Below are positions 13,101-24,700 of a stretch of 64,000 bases of DNA, one piece after another. A program made the translations under genes and the position numbers. Source of the DNA: Hybos culiciformis (Eukaryota; Arthropoda; Insecta; Diptera; Hybotidae); the NCBI GenBank assembly GCA_964007475.1, contig OZ023273.1:26275557-26339556 (forward strand), written 5' to 3'. Numbering within the stretch: position 1 is the first letter of the stretch; every line of letters begins with the position of its first letter. The notes beneath the pieces were generated by a model. That model saw only the letters and a list, made by a program, of their open reading frames with translations. It had not been told where the DNA came from and did no database searches.

Positions 13101-14349
13101 TGACGATATTTATCAATTTTTACTTGTTCCGCAATCAAACTTTCAGCTATCCCTAAGGCAATTTTTGAACGTGGAGCTTCTCCCATCACTGAAAAAAAAA
13201 ATCAAATTAAAATCAAAGCTTTTTTTATGTGAAAAAAGTATCTTATGTATACGAGCATAGGCTTTTGCTGTTTTAAAGTAATACTCAGGATTGCGTTTAA
13301 TATTCAAGCCATTTTGAGCTACTAGTTTCAAATCATTTAATGCTCGTTCTCCTTCACCCATTTCTAGTAGAACACTGACACGAGTCCACTGAGCAAGAGC
13401 TACTGTTAAACCTTCATCTACTGAATTTTCTGAGTCTGGAATGAAAAAAAATAAATATCTTGATTAAATTTTTTTTTTGTACTATTTTTGTTACACGATT
13501 TTATTATATGTCATATGTTAGAAACTTAGGTAAAGATAAAGAATATATGTATTCAAGTATAAAGATACACATTTTTTTTTGTCTCACCAGTTGGACGTAT
13601 ACCTTTATGTTTTGAGCTAAGTTTTAAAAATTTATTTTTATGAACATGTTAAGGTCTCGATAGTGTATTTTTTGAAAAATGTCATACTATCAACTTTGGG
13701 TCCTACATTGTATATTTTCATAGTTAAGTGGTTGTTTCTGATTATATTTGAAATAGACATTTGTAATGTTTTTTTTTTTGCTAAACGCTCAATATTTTTG
13801 TTTGTAAACAATTATTTTGTATCTTTTTTATAAAAAAAAAAAAATTTGATTCTCTTCTCTTAAAAATCTAAAACTTTTTCGAAAATTATTTCGTCACAAG
13901 ATAAATATATTTAATTTTTTTTTTTCCATTTTTAGGTTAATAAAAATAAAAAATAAAAAAAAGGAAAAAGAAAATATATCTATAGTACCTTTTCCAGGCG
14001 CTCTAAGTACAGCTTGATTTGAATATAATAAAGCTTTATCCAATTCTCCAGTTAATAGAAATTTTTCTGCTTGCAATCTTCTTTGAGATGAAAATGATGA
14101 ATCTTTTTGTTTATAAACTGGTTGAACATTCTCTAAAATTCCCATAACATGATCACATAGCTCATTATCATTAAAAATTGATAAAATTCTTGCATTATCT
14201 GTTTTCAATTGCATGAAATAATTTTTCAACCATTTTTCACCAGCCGACTGTTTGACTTCTTCAAAAAATTCTAAGAAAAAACCATTTTTATCAGATTGAA
14301 CAGTTCGAGTACTACAAATTTGTGAATATAAATCTGTTGATTCTGCCAT
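10172..14349 (-). CDS. Smyd4: SMYD4-like SET and MYND domain protein, complete, 8 exons
   Basis: Coding exons, 5' to 3': 14349-13989, 13435-13253, 13188-13051, 12993-12792, 12720-12599, 12441-11802, 11320-11161, 10321-10172. All junctions are GT-AG with compatible phases, giving 651 residues, about the size of insect SMYD4-type proteins. An in-frame TAA directly precedes the ATG. A TPR-like region spans about residues 84-230. SET-N (GKFMTAKDNIKTGDILLVEDP-like) is near 245-275. The MYND zinc finger uses C289, C292, C302, C305, C311, C315, H324 and C328. SET-C has FNHDCCPG at 467-474 and ENYG near 500-503. The post-SET motif CTCDAC is at 526-531, followed by a further Cys pair (CIRC) and a C-terminal TPR-like helical region. 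Family knowledge: SMYD proteins are SET-domain lysine methyltransferases, and SMYD4 types carry TPRs and are linked to muscle and heart. Oddity: the usual NHSCxPN motif reads NHDCCPG here, so activity is uncertain. Insects have several SMYD4 paralogs and I cannot say which this is. Confidence 0.92.
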
Positions 14350-15542
14350 TTATTCTTATTTCAATTAATAATTATTTTGAGAATTTTTATGAAATAATAA
14401 AAATTAGTTTAATAAATTGGAAAATTTATCGTAGAAAGAAAAAACTTGAAGTATATTCGCACCGGTCGATGGTGGCGAACTAAAAATAAAAATTCTAAAA
14501 ATAAATTTAAGAGATTATTATTTTCGGAAAAACATTTTCTTCTATTATACAAGATCAAGATTTATATTTTAAATTTATTTGCGCAAACATCGTCTGAATT
14601 GAATATAGGATTTGCGCCATCTGCTTTTTCCATTTGTTTTTTTTTTAGTTCTGTAAGCGCATGGATAAATAAAGCTAATAAAAAAGATAGGAAACTTGTC
14701 ATTTTCCTTTTTTTTAAATTTATTTTTTAATAGAATTAAATAAATGGTAATCCCCTTCACATAATATAACACTGTTAGATATATTTTATCGGTCTAGACT
14801 AGAGCAACTTCGAATAATATTAAATCTATATTTGTAATATCTAACTGCGTTATTCAATTATTTTTATTATTATTATTATTAAAAAAAAAAACGAATAATA
14901 TATAAATAAAAAATAAAAAAACAAGTATATTAAATTTCTTAATAAAGACCATTTAAAAAATGTGAAAACCCATTGACTTTATTGATTATTTTATGGTTTT
15001 TTGTTATTTTCTCTTCTTCACAATCAATCCTTTTTATAAAATGAAAAAACATGAAAAAAAAAAAACATCTGAGTTTCTAAAATAATTGGAACTTCAAAAA
15101 GTGGTATATTGAAAATTTTTCAAAATAAATTAATTTTCTGCATCATTTGAGTTTAAGAATTTTTTCTTCTCTTGGGGAAAATTAATCTATTTATAAGTTG
15201 ATTTCTATTTGAGATAAATCCATTTCTATATATACATATAATATTTTATAATAAAAAATTTTCATGGTTTTTTCTTTCAATTTTTTATTTTTACCTTAAA
15301 CAATGAATTAATTACTCTAATTCACAACATCAACTTTATTATTTTTTTTTTTTTGTTTTCATAATCTTTTATTAGGATTTTTATATAAGAAATTCGTTCA
15401 AGTATATGGGTAAATATTAAAATATATTAAGAACTTCCATATTATAAACAAGAGAAAAATAATTATAAAAGCTGAATTCTTAATTGTAAGGGCTAGGTTA
15501 AGTCTAAAACTCTATATGTAACGAAATTGTAAAATAATGAAA
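14350..15542. other. 5' flank of the SMYD4-type gene and A/T-rich spacer
   Basis: A short CpG-containing patch (about 14,456-14,480, with CACCGGTCGATGGTGGCG) lies about 110 bp upstream of the ATG of the minus-strand gene and could be part of its promoter or 5' UTR. This is positional inference only. The open frames at 14,446-14,730 (+) and 14,575-14,772 (-) overlap each other and have no recognisable content. The rest is A/T simple sequence. Confidence 0.35.
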
Positions 15543-15565
15543 TCTAATATATAAAAATGAAAATT

Positions 15566-15875
15566 CTCTGTTTCTCTGTTCTCTGTTCTCTGTTCTCTCT
15601 TCTCTGTTCTCTGTTCTCTGTTCTCTGTTCTCTGTTCTCTGTTCTCTGTTCTCTGTTCTCTGTTCTCTGTTCTCTGTTCTCTGTTCTCTGTTCTCTGTTC
15701 TCTGTTCTCTGTTCTCTGTTCTCTGTTCTCTGTTCTCTGTTCTCTGTTATCTGTTCTCTATTCTCTGTTCTCTGTTCTCTGTTCTCTGTTCTCTGTTCTC
15801 TGTTCTCTGTTCTCTGTTCTCTGTTCTCTGTTCTCTGTTCTCTGTTCTCTGTTCTCTGTTCTCTGTTCTCTGTCC
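15566..15875. repeat. (CTCTGTT)n heptamer array, about 44 copies
   Basis: A nearly uninterrupted 7-bp repeat of about 310 bp with a handful of point variants (for example at about 15,600, 15,749 and 15,759). Because 7 is not a multiple of 3 and the unit gives no stop, all three frames stay open on both strands, producing spurious ORFs of about 110 codons. It sits at the left end of the Helitron-like insertion, where simple-repeat expansion is common. Confidence 0.97.
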
Positions 15876-16175
15876 TCAATCACGCCTAAACCGCTGGACC
15901 GATTTGGCTGAAATTTTGAACTTAAGTATCATTGGGGCCCGAGATGGTTATAGGGTACTAGAAATTTTGGTCCGAGGCCCCGGCGCGAGGATTCCTTAGA
16001 AGCCGGTTTTGAAAGCGGTTTTGCAATTTAGGTTATTCCGATAAAATATTATAGCGTTGGACTTGAGTCGACTATTAAGAAGACTGGATTTGTTAAGGCA
16101 CCGGGGAAGTGGTTATTTAACAAATATTGAAATTCTGTTTTTTTTAGTGCACAAAATCTGGATTAAAGTGTTTTG

Positions 16176-16577
16176 ATATTAAGAGGACTTGATACCAGTT
16201 TGGATTTTTTGTCCCAAAATTTGATTGTAGAGCCGTTTTAGATTATTTTAAAGTTTAATTTAAAAAAAACATTTCATTCACAACCTCAGGAATGTTTCAT
16301 AGTTTAAAATGACATAAAACTTTTTAGAATCGGTTAAGGCTAAGTGCTCGAAATCTCTTCAAAACCATTGTTATGTGTCACAAAATGGTTTTGAAGAGAT
16401 TTTGAGCACTTAGCCTTAACCGATTCTAAAAAGTTTTATGTCATTTTAAACTATGAAACATTCCTGAGGTTGTGAATGAAATGTTTTTTTTAAATTAAAC
16501 TTTAAAATAATCTAAAACGGCTCTACAATCAAATTTTGGGACAAAAAATCCAAACTGGTACCAAGTCCTCTTAATAT
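16176..16577. repeat. Near-perfect inverted repeat, 194-bp arms, 14-nt loop
   Basis: The left arm 16,176-16,369 is the reverse complement of 16,384-16,577. Only a few mismatches are visible (for example GATACC against GGTACC, and CTCGAAAT against CTCAAAAT). The 14-nt spacer is GTTATGTGTCACAA. If transcribed it would fold into a dsRNA stem of about 190 bp, a Dicer-2-type substrate. The 16,495-16,719 open frame on the minus strand is an incidental product of the right arm. Confidence 0.93.
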
Positions 16578-16602
16578 AAGTTCGGGACTCCGTGCGACTA
16601 GT

Positions 16603-19600
16603 ATTAAATAAATAAATAAATTGTTGTAAAATATTAAGAACTAAGGTATTAAATACAAGAATCCTCCTCCTCCCACTTGGTATTAATTTTTTTTTAATTA
16701 CATTATACGTCATGCTCAATAAAATAAATCAATTAATATGATTTAAAAATTGAAAGCAGGTACAATAACCACACATTTTTAACTCTTTTATTTTTCCATT
16801 AAAATTTATTTAAGCTTATTTGAGACGAAAAGTGAGTTTCTTCAAAATATGAAATCAAAGTATCTTAAATGTACATAGAAATATAGAACTATGAGCTGAT
16901 GTACATTATTCCGTTTGAACTAAACCACTATCATAATATTCAATTAAAATATCTGTTGCGCTTCACTCATTATTCAATGTGAAACTTGTACCTCATAAAT
17001 AAAGTATGAGGCTCGTTTGCGACATATTTCTACAGCTGCTCTATATACAAATATCAATAATCTAAATTCGCTTTCAACCCCTGTTTAGAAAGCACAATCA
17101 GCTACTTAACATTATTTTTTTCGTTCCTTTACGATACAAATCGATTTTCATTGAAATCCATTTTCAAACTTCCAGTACAAATTATTGGACACATTCGAAA
17201 TGTATACATTCTTTTTTATTTATTTTTTTTTATATATCCAGTGCATTGAAAAGATATATGTAAAAATCATATTATTATATCCAAGGACTAACATCATATT
17301 ATCTACTTTGTTTTTGTTGATAAATTATTAGAACTAACTCTTTTATATAATTTTTTACTAACAACGAGAATTTAATTATTTTTATACCTGACTATATTAA
17401 TATAATTTCATATTTTTTAAATCAACACGTTATACAATCGCGTCTTGTATTATTAATATTAAAAAAAAAATAAAGAAAGAAAAATAGAAAATTTTTCATT
17501 ATTATTATAATAAATTCAATTTTTATTTTGCTCATAACACACTTGAACTATTTCCATGACAAAAATTTTCCATATTTAAAATTTAATTGCAAACAAAAAG
17601 TATTCAAGAGTTATTCCATATTTTCACCTTTTTTTTTGTATTTTTCTTAATTTCCTTTTTTTAAGCTTAATAATATTAATCCTTTCAAAAAATTCTTTAA
17701 AATAAAAAACAAAAAAAAAAAAAAAATAATAATAAAATCTATACAAAATAAACTTTACCAGTATATACAGCTATTGTTATTTCAAATTAATATTTATATA
17801 AATTTATATACTTAAGAATATTTTTGAACGGTTTCATAATATGAAATTATTACAACCGGCAAATACAACTATTGTTGAGATAAATAAAAAACTTTTTTTT
17901 TTCTTCATATAAAGTTTAACATTTAATAATAAACGATTTTGAATATGAATTTTCACTTCGTTTCTCCTCGGGCAAATTCATTTTAGTTGTCCCAAATCAC
18001 AAATACTTTTAAAATTGGCTTGCTTACAGTAACCAGCTACATGCCTGCTTTACAGTATCTAATTATGTATTTATATCTCGAGGTCTCCGCTATGCGCTAT
18101 AAAAAATAAATTTTGTACTGAAAAAAAGAAAATTTTTATTCAATGCAATCGATTTATTATTCGTAAAATTTAATATTACGTAAGAAATTCAATTTAATAA
18201 TTCGTAAAATTTAATATTACGTAAGAAATTCAATTAAATTAATTAAATTAAATTAAGTTTTTTTTTTGGTTTAAATGCTACTTACAGATCAATCAATAAG
18301 TTTTCTGCAGGAATTGTCATAAAATTTCATACATTTGCATGGCTTGTAATTTATGTCGGTGTTGGTTAAAATATATACTTTAGGGCCAATACAAAATCAT
18401 CATATTATAGTTAAATTAAATTAAATTTTGTATTTTCTAAATTTTGCAAAATAGGTAGTTGAAATTAAGTTTATTTAATTGAATGAAAATTTGAATATGA
18501 ATTATATTTTCTAAGATGAAATCTATGTCTTAGGATTCAAATAAAAAGAATAAAAAAAAAAAGTTTTTTCTATTCATAAATGATTTGAATATCCTTCAAA
18601 CTTAAAGAAAAGTGTAAAGTTTAGTTTTTTTTTTGTTCTCCCAGTATTAAAATAGCATTAAAATAAAATAATAGTTTTATTTATTTTATTTTATTTTTTT
18701 GTTTGAAAGAGAATTTTCTTCTATTGAAATAAAATAATCAATTTAATATTGAGTTTCTTGTGAGTAAAGAATATTTTATGTGTAGGGTGAACTTTAAGGA
18801 GAGACTATATAATACACAATATAAATATATGTATCTACTATATACCTTTTCTTTAAAAAAAATAACATAAAATTTTTCTATACAAAATGTTGATAATAAA
18901 GAAAACAGTTATAGAGCAAAAAAATTTGCAAATTAGTTCTATAATTCTATTTTGAAAAATGTTTTCAATTTATTATTCATCTTTTTTTCCAAAATTTTTT
19001 CAACAAAGAAAAACCACTTTCAAAAAGTTAGGTCTTTATTGTATAACGGAGTTATAATTAGGTTAGGTTAGGTTTGTAAAGTAAGGATCAATGCATTGAA
19101 ATCTGATTGTCTATTATAATATGAATTGAATTATATGTATTTATATCGTATTTATGGCTGTGAAATGAATAAAGTCAATAAGAAACTAAATATGATGAGT
19201 TTTCTTTTCCTCCAGACCTATGAATTCAAAGCAAAAAAAAATTGAACTAATGATAGTTTGTCTATTGATAACATGGCTTTTGAGTAAATATTATAAAACC
19301 AATAATTAAAATAATTATTGGTTTCAATTTTTAACATCAAATTTTTATCAGGCGAATTCTAAATTAGTAGAATATTAAAAGTTTGTCAAGAAATTTTCAT
19401 TTTAATAGTTGCTTGAATGATATTGAAAAACTTGATATTCACAGTTAATTTTAATAGAAAAAGAATAATATTTGAATTATCGAATACTCAAAGTGAGTCG
19501 AATTATCCGGATAATTCGAAATCCGGGTTAGAACGCTAGCATGAACTTATATAAATTTTAAAATAAAATAGTTTCATCAAAATGCTTTAAAAATTTAATT

Positions 19601-20722
19601 TTATATTTAAAATATTATTATATAAGTTGTATTAAGCTTATACTTATGCAATGAAGTACATTTATATAAATATAAAAGTAATTTTTTTTTTGGAAAAATC
19701 ATATAAAGAGTATTAAATCGATTAACTTTCAATGTTATAAAATTGTAAAATTATTGAAAAATTGAATCAATTACTGTTGAATTTAAAAAAATAAAATAAA
19801 ACAATGCACAATAGGAATTTTTATTTAATTTTTTATTTTTATTTTTATTTTTCCAATATTAACAACCATATCATAATTTGTTCAGATTAAAACCAAATCG
19901 GATATAAATTGATAAGCACCTATTGTGTTAAAATAATATTTCATTTGCATACTTATTTCATAAATGAAAAATTCTATTGTGTATGATGTTGATGAAAATT
20001 TTGTTTCAAAATTCACATAACATCATAATATCCGGAATGTATTTACATTGTATTTTTGATTTTCAATCAAAATGGAATAAATCTTATCAAATTACATACG
20101 TCAGCGCTGATTGAGCATAAAAGGCATCATTCAATAAATTTATACAGATTTGAATTGTGTTTTTTGCAATTAGAACACACTGTGAACAAAAGCTTTTAAT
20201 TGACTTTTACAAAGTAAAAATAATAATAAATAAATAAAATAAAATAAAAATTTAATAAAAAAATAATTTAACTTTAATTTTTTTTTGGTATAAATTTGAA
20301 AATTAGAAAGAAAGGTTTTATATAAATTTCCGTAGGAATTTGAATTTTTTTTATTTTCTTAAATTCGAAAACTTTGCCAGAAAATTAAATATTTTTTGAT
20401 GTGGGAGAACAGAACTCAAAATGAAAATTTTAAAAACTACAATGATATTTCCAATTCGAAAAATTTGTTCGCCTTGTAAATTCAAAGTGCACAAAATTCA
20501 TTACAGACAAACTGACTATGAACCCAATTAATTGAAAAAGTCTCGCGATATTTTTTTAATATAGAATATTATTTTCAAGAATTGTTTTCCATATTTAAAA
20601 TTTCGTTTTACAACTCTTATATATTTGAATGTTAGCCAGTTCTACATATTACAACACCCTTCAGATATAAGGACATTAAACTCATATTTTTATAGCAAAT
20701 TGTAATAAATATATGTATAATA
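16603..20722. other. A/T-rich intergenic DNA
   Basis: No exon recognised. Contains a 41-bp direct duplication (18,159-18,240), three TTAGG copies in a row (19,058-19,072), and a 22-bp perfect palindrome at 19,498-19,519 (core GAATTATCCGGATAATTC) in a slightly GC-richer patch ending near 19,540. Confidence 0.5.
18159..18240. repeat. 41-bp direct tandem duplication
   Basis: Two adjacent copies (18,159-18,199 and 18,200-18,240) share ATTCGTAAAATTTAATATTA and CGTAAGAAATTCAATT with about one difference at the end. A recent slippage or unequal-exchange product. Confidence 0.85.
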
Positions 20723-20914
20723 CAGTAATCCCCTTATAATACGGTAAATTAGTTCGGCGTTATAGAAAACGCTAGAATGCTCCTACATGTAACTATGCGA
20801 AATTGATTAAGAACAGAGATAAAAAGTGGGAAATCCCCGCGTTATACGAGGGACATGAAAACGCGTAATATGAAAACGCGTTATAAACGTACCGTGTTAT
20901 GGGGCGGATAAATG
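20723..20914. mobile_element. Degenerate short TIR element, possibly pogo/Tigger-like
   Basis: The left end CAGTAATCCCCTTATAATAC and the reverse complement of the right end (TTATCCGCCCCATAACACGG) are imperfectly related. Both end in an ACGGTA core, and TA dinucleotides lie at both flanks. The interior repeats AAAACGCGT twice near the right end. The CAGT...CCCC-TTAT start resembles pogo/Tigger termini, but the TIR match is weak and no transposase is present. Confidence 0.4.
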
Positions 20915-20916
20915 TA

Positions 20917-23105
20917 TATTATTTTATCTGATTTTGATTGGACACAACACAATATGAAAGTAAAATATTTTACAACAAAAAATAAAATTTTAAATTCTCA
21001 TTCAAAAGAAAATAGGATTATGACAGAAATTTATTTTTCACATAGAAAATTAAAATGTGGAGGAGAAAAATCGAAAGTTTTTAAATGTGAAAAAAATGTA
21101 TATAAAAAGAAATCTTAAAATAAGTATATTGGATTTAATTTTTTTTTTTCGTTTAATTCTAAGAATATTATTCTTGTTAAAAATAAAAATTAAACTTTTT
21201 GTTATTGTTAAAACCTAATTTCTCAAAATATCTTCAACATGTATATAATATCTAAATGAAAAAAAAAAAAGTTTACTACAATGAGAACAAGTAGTTTATC
21301 TTTTTTTTTTAAGAAAAACTTTAAATACTTTCAGATAATGGCTCTTATCATAAAAAAAAAGATAAATTTAGTTTTGTAACTTTTAAATTTTTTTATGTAT
21401 ATTATTATTAGTAAGCTAAGAGAATAACTAAATTTTTATTTTTCCAAACTTAGAAGAATCATTTTGATATTTTTTTTTCTTCTTCGCAAAAGTTTATTAT
21501 ATGAGTTCATTTTTTTGGGTGGAAATATAAATTCTGATAATTTAGTTTTTGGCCGATATTTTTTTTTAATGGCTCAAGTACGACATTTATATATCACTGT
21601 ATAAATGTCGTTTTCGAAATCAAAATCCTGAATGATTCTAAATTAAAGACTTTATTCGTTATGGCTACTGCATATTTTTAAATCATTTAATATAAATATA
21701 AAATTGAATTAAATAAGTTTTTAAAAAATTAAATACATAGTTTATTTTGAGACATCGACAAAGCGATAACGTCGACAGATAATAGAGTTCTGGAACATAA
21801 TTTAGCTTAAAAACAAATACATTAGTATTTTAAGAGGCGCACTGATAAATAAAAAATCAAATATTATTTAAAATACATGTATTTATAAAATATAATTGAG
21901 TTGGAGTGGAGAACGTAGATATTATGAATAAATGTGCATAATATATAATTATAGTATATGTACAATAAAAATTTAAGGTTTGCTTTACATTTCAATTGCC
22001 AGTAAGTTCAATGTCATCTCTGTTTTCAATCTGATTTTCTGAAACATAAATGGCGTTTGAAATCGTCACATTTCCAATGAATTTTTATATGCACCAAATG
22101 CAAAAAACCTTTACCTTTAACTTTTGAAACATTGTAAAAAATATTACATTTATAGTTATTCATAATTTAAAAAGTTTTTAGAGTAAACATATTTTCCACA
22201 AGTTTCAAAAAATTAAAGCTGTCCAGTGCGTTATAGAATTTATTATTCTCGTACTGCATATAAAAGAGTTCAAATATTAAAATTTTAACTTATGAAATAT
22301 AAATACAGAATATTAATCTAATAATTTATGTTTATTAAAGTTTTCTTGTTTTTGTCGCAGAAGACCCCAAAAAAAGTTCAGAGAAACTCCAACGTTTCTT
22401 TGAAGATGTAAATTGATTTGTATACATTGTTTATAGATATAATTAAAATTATACAAATTTATGTAAGTTAGTTTGTCCAGTTTTTGTCACGGTCATCTTA
22501 GAATCTTTAAGTAAGTCATGATATGTTAGGAAATTTATATTTTTTGGTTGATTGCAATCATAAATGAAAAAGAATATTATGTTATTTTAGTTTCAAAGAA
22601 TATCTTATACCGAAATTTAATAGAATAAATTCACATACGTAATACACACATGTACATTTAAGTTTATTTTTCAGGTTATCCTAAATTTTCAACAAACTGC
22701 ATAAAAAATTTTATTCATTTTTATTGGATCCTTAGAGAAAAATAAATTAATTCTTAAATTAAAATTTATTATTTTCACTGTAATTTATTTTTTGTTTTAA
22801 AACGATCCTAAAAATCATATTTTATGTTTGTATTTTCTACCATTGTTAGCTGATGGTTAGGTTATCAATTTGGTAAATTTATTAAAACACAAAAAAAAAA
22901 ACTGTATATTTACTTTCTAGCAAGTTGACCACGATATAAACTTATCTATTTTATTGGAAATTAAAATGAAATTGTCTATTTTATTGTTACAATTTTACTT
23001 CTTATAATCGTATATGAAAATTGAATATCATAAATTTCCGAGGACTATATATTTTTCTTATATTTGATTAAGCATTATAGTTAAGTTTATTTTAACTGGA
23101 ATATT
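20917..23105. other. A/T-rich intergenic DNA
   Basis: No exon recognised. A short hairpin with 11-bp arms (CGACATTTATA ... TATAAATGTCG) lies at about 21,580-21,610. The open frame at 20,912-21,118 starts inside the mobile element end and has A/T-driven composition. Confidence 0.45.
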
Positions 23106-23362
23106 TCTTTGAAGAGCGATCAAAGGAGTATAAGTCAATTTTTTACAAAAACGAAATACATACATTATTTCTTTGAAGGGCGATCATAGGAAAATAAGTC
23201 AATTTTTTGCAAAAACCAAATATATACATTATTAAATAATGTATATATTTTGTTTTTGTAAAAAATTGTCTTATTTTCCTATGATCGCCCTTCAAAGAAA
23301 TAATGTATGTATTTCGTTTTTGTAAAAAATTGACTTATACTCCTTTGATCGCCCTTCAAAGA
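23106..23362. repeat. 257-bp near-perfect palindrome with 1-nt spacer and duplicated arms
   Basis: The sequence reads the same on both strands about a centre at 23,234 (ACATTATT-A-AATAATGT). Each arm is itself a diverged tandem duplication of a unit of about 62 bp containing CTTTGAAG(A/G)GCGATCA and AAGTCAATTTTTT, giving the order A-B-B'-A'. Only scattered mismatches separate the arms. Such structures are unstable in replication, so a nearly intact one is probably recent or maintained by arm-to-arm conversion. No transposon TSD was found. Confidence 0.92.
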
Positions 23363-24155
23363 TTTAATAATGACATTGTCTCTATAATGTCAATATTTTG
23401 CACTGAAACCTACTCCTACGACATTAACATCATATAAATAGTTTACTGATAAATACTTAAGAAAAATATCAATTGTACAATAAAAAGAATTATGTTTGGA
23501 GTTCGTGTTATGTTATAAATTGTTAATTCTTTGGAAACCTGATTTAATCTAAATTTATTCAAGTTTGTGAATCTTAAGTTGATGTTGTAAAATGAAGAGT
23601 AGGTATAATTATTTATTAATACTTTTAAGTTACGTTAAGTAATATTGTTTTTGAAAATATGATCTGTATGTAACATTTTGGACACGAATTGGGAGCTTTT
23701 TCAAAAATTACTTTTAACGTTTTCAACAGAGACTTACATTAAAATAATAATAATTTTTTAAAATTTAGTTTTGTTTGATGATGATCATTATGTTTTATGA
23801 TTTTTGAAAACAAATATTTTTAAAATCTTTGAAAAAAGAAAATAAAAGATGAAATAATGAAATCTTAAGGGAATAATATAATATTTACAATTTATTTCTA
23901 TACAATTTTTTGATGGCAACTAAACTATGAGATTGTATTCATTATTTTCATATTATTGTGTAGTTATAAAAATGAAAAAAAAATTTTTTTTTTCTTTCTC
24001 TTAAATAACATAAGAAGCTTTACAAGACTGTATTTTTTTCAACAAACATTAAGCTTAAAGAAACGTTCACCTGTATTAAAAGGAATTTAACTTGAAGAAA
24101 TAAATTATTGTTATTATTATTTTGTTTTACGAAATTTTCTTTCCCTTTTCGTATT
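23363..24155. other. A/T-rich spacer
   Basis: No gene, repeat or structured element seen apart from homopolymer runs. Confidence 0.5.
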
Positions 24156-24700
24156 AGATATATCATACTTGGCCAAACTGCGGCTCGCGAGCCGAATGCG
24201 GCTCTCGTTCTTCTTCACTGCGGCTCTAGCCACGTTAAAAATTGATTTTAAAAAATACGATTTAAAAAAAAACCGTTTTCTCATGTAATGTATTGGTTGT
24301 CATATAATTTTCCTTTATAAATAAACATGCATGCGAAATAAATTATGAATGAAAATAAAGATAAATGAAAATGACAATAAAGACAGTTTACATATCGTCG
24401 GTCTCGTATTGTAGAAAAATTATAAAAAACTAAAATTTTAATAAGTTTAAAGTTAGAAGTCGAAAGCTCATAAATTATCTGCAAGATTATTTCTATTTTT
24501 CCGAAAGTACCAAGACGTACTAAAAAAAAAAAAAAAAAAAAATTCAAATACGATTTTCTCAAAACTATGTTTTGCAGTTTCGTGATTTTTGCATGAGACC
24601 GACGATATTTAAAACAATTTCTAATTGCGGCTCTCGACAATTCTGATATTTTTAATTTCGGCTCCTGCCGGGATAAAGTCTGGCCACCCCTGAGATATAT
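24156..24700. mobile_element. hAT-type MITE with 8-bp TSD
   Basis: The element is 24,164-24,692, flanked by perfect 8-bp direct repeats AGATATAT (24,156-24,163 and 24,693-24,700). The right terminus in reverse complement is CAGGGGTGGCCAGACT. The left terminus CATACTTGGCCAAACT matches it at 11 of 16 positions. Subterminal GCGGCTC words recur at both ends (for example CTGCGGCTCGCGAGCCG near 24,180). The CAGGGGTGGCCA start plus an 8-bp TSD is diagnostic of hAT-derived MITEs. The internal 119-codon frame on the minus strand (24,281-24,640) shows no recognisable transposase and is interrupted by a poly-Phe run from poly(A). Confidence 0.88.

Larger units (their letters stand above)
15543..16602. 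mobile_element. Helitron-like non-autonomous insertion (tentative)
   Basis: The left end begins TCTAATATATAAAAATGA directly after an A. The right end is CTAGT after a GC-rich run (CGGGACTCCGTGCGACTAGT, ending 16,602). Helitrons start with TC, end with CTRR and insert between A and T, and this fits. Just inside the left end is a long heptamer array, followed by a block (15,881-15,920, with ACGCCTAAACCGCTGGACCG) of the kind seen near Helitron-like ends in arthropods. No Rep/helicase coding is present, so it would be non-autonomous. The sub-terminal 3' hairpin is weak, and the element carries a nested 194-bp inverted repeat, so the composite could have arisen by more than one insertion. Confidence 0.5.

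Noticed and set aside
15544..15889. 110-codon ORFs on both strands with LFSVLCS or ENREQRT repeats
   Set aside because: The 7-bp repeat has no stop in any frame, so these are artefacts of the array, not repeat proteins.
19058..19072. Three TTAGG copies, like the insect telomere repeat
   Set aside because: Only three units in interior DNA; too short to be a telomeric remnant.
19498..19519. 22-bp perfect palindrome with a GAATTATCCGGATAATTC core
   Set aside because: Isolated, without flanking ends or TSD; possibly a transposon crumb, not enough to call.
24281..24640. 119-codon minus-strand ORF
   Set aside because: Lies entirely in the hAT MITE, crosses a poly(A) run giving poly-Phe, and has no transposase motifs.
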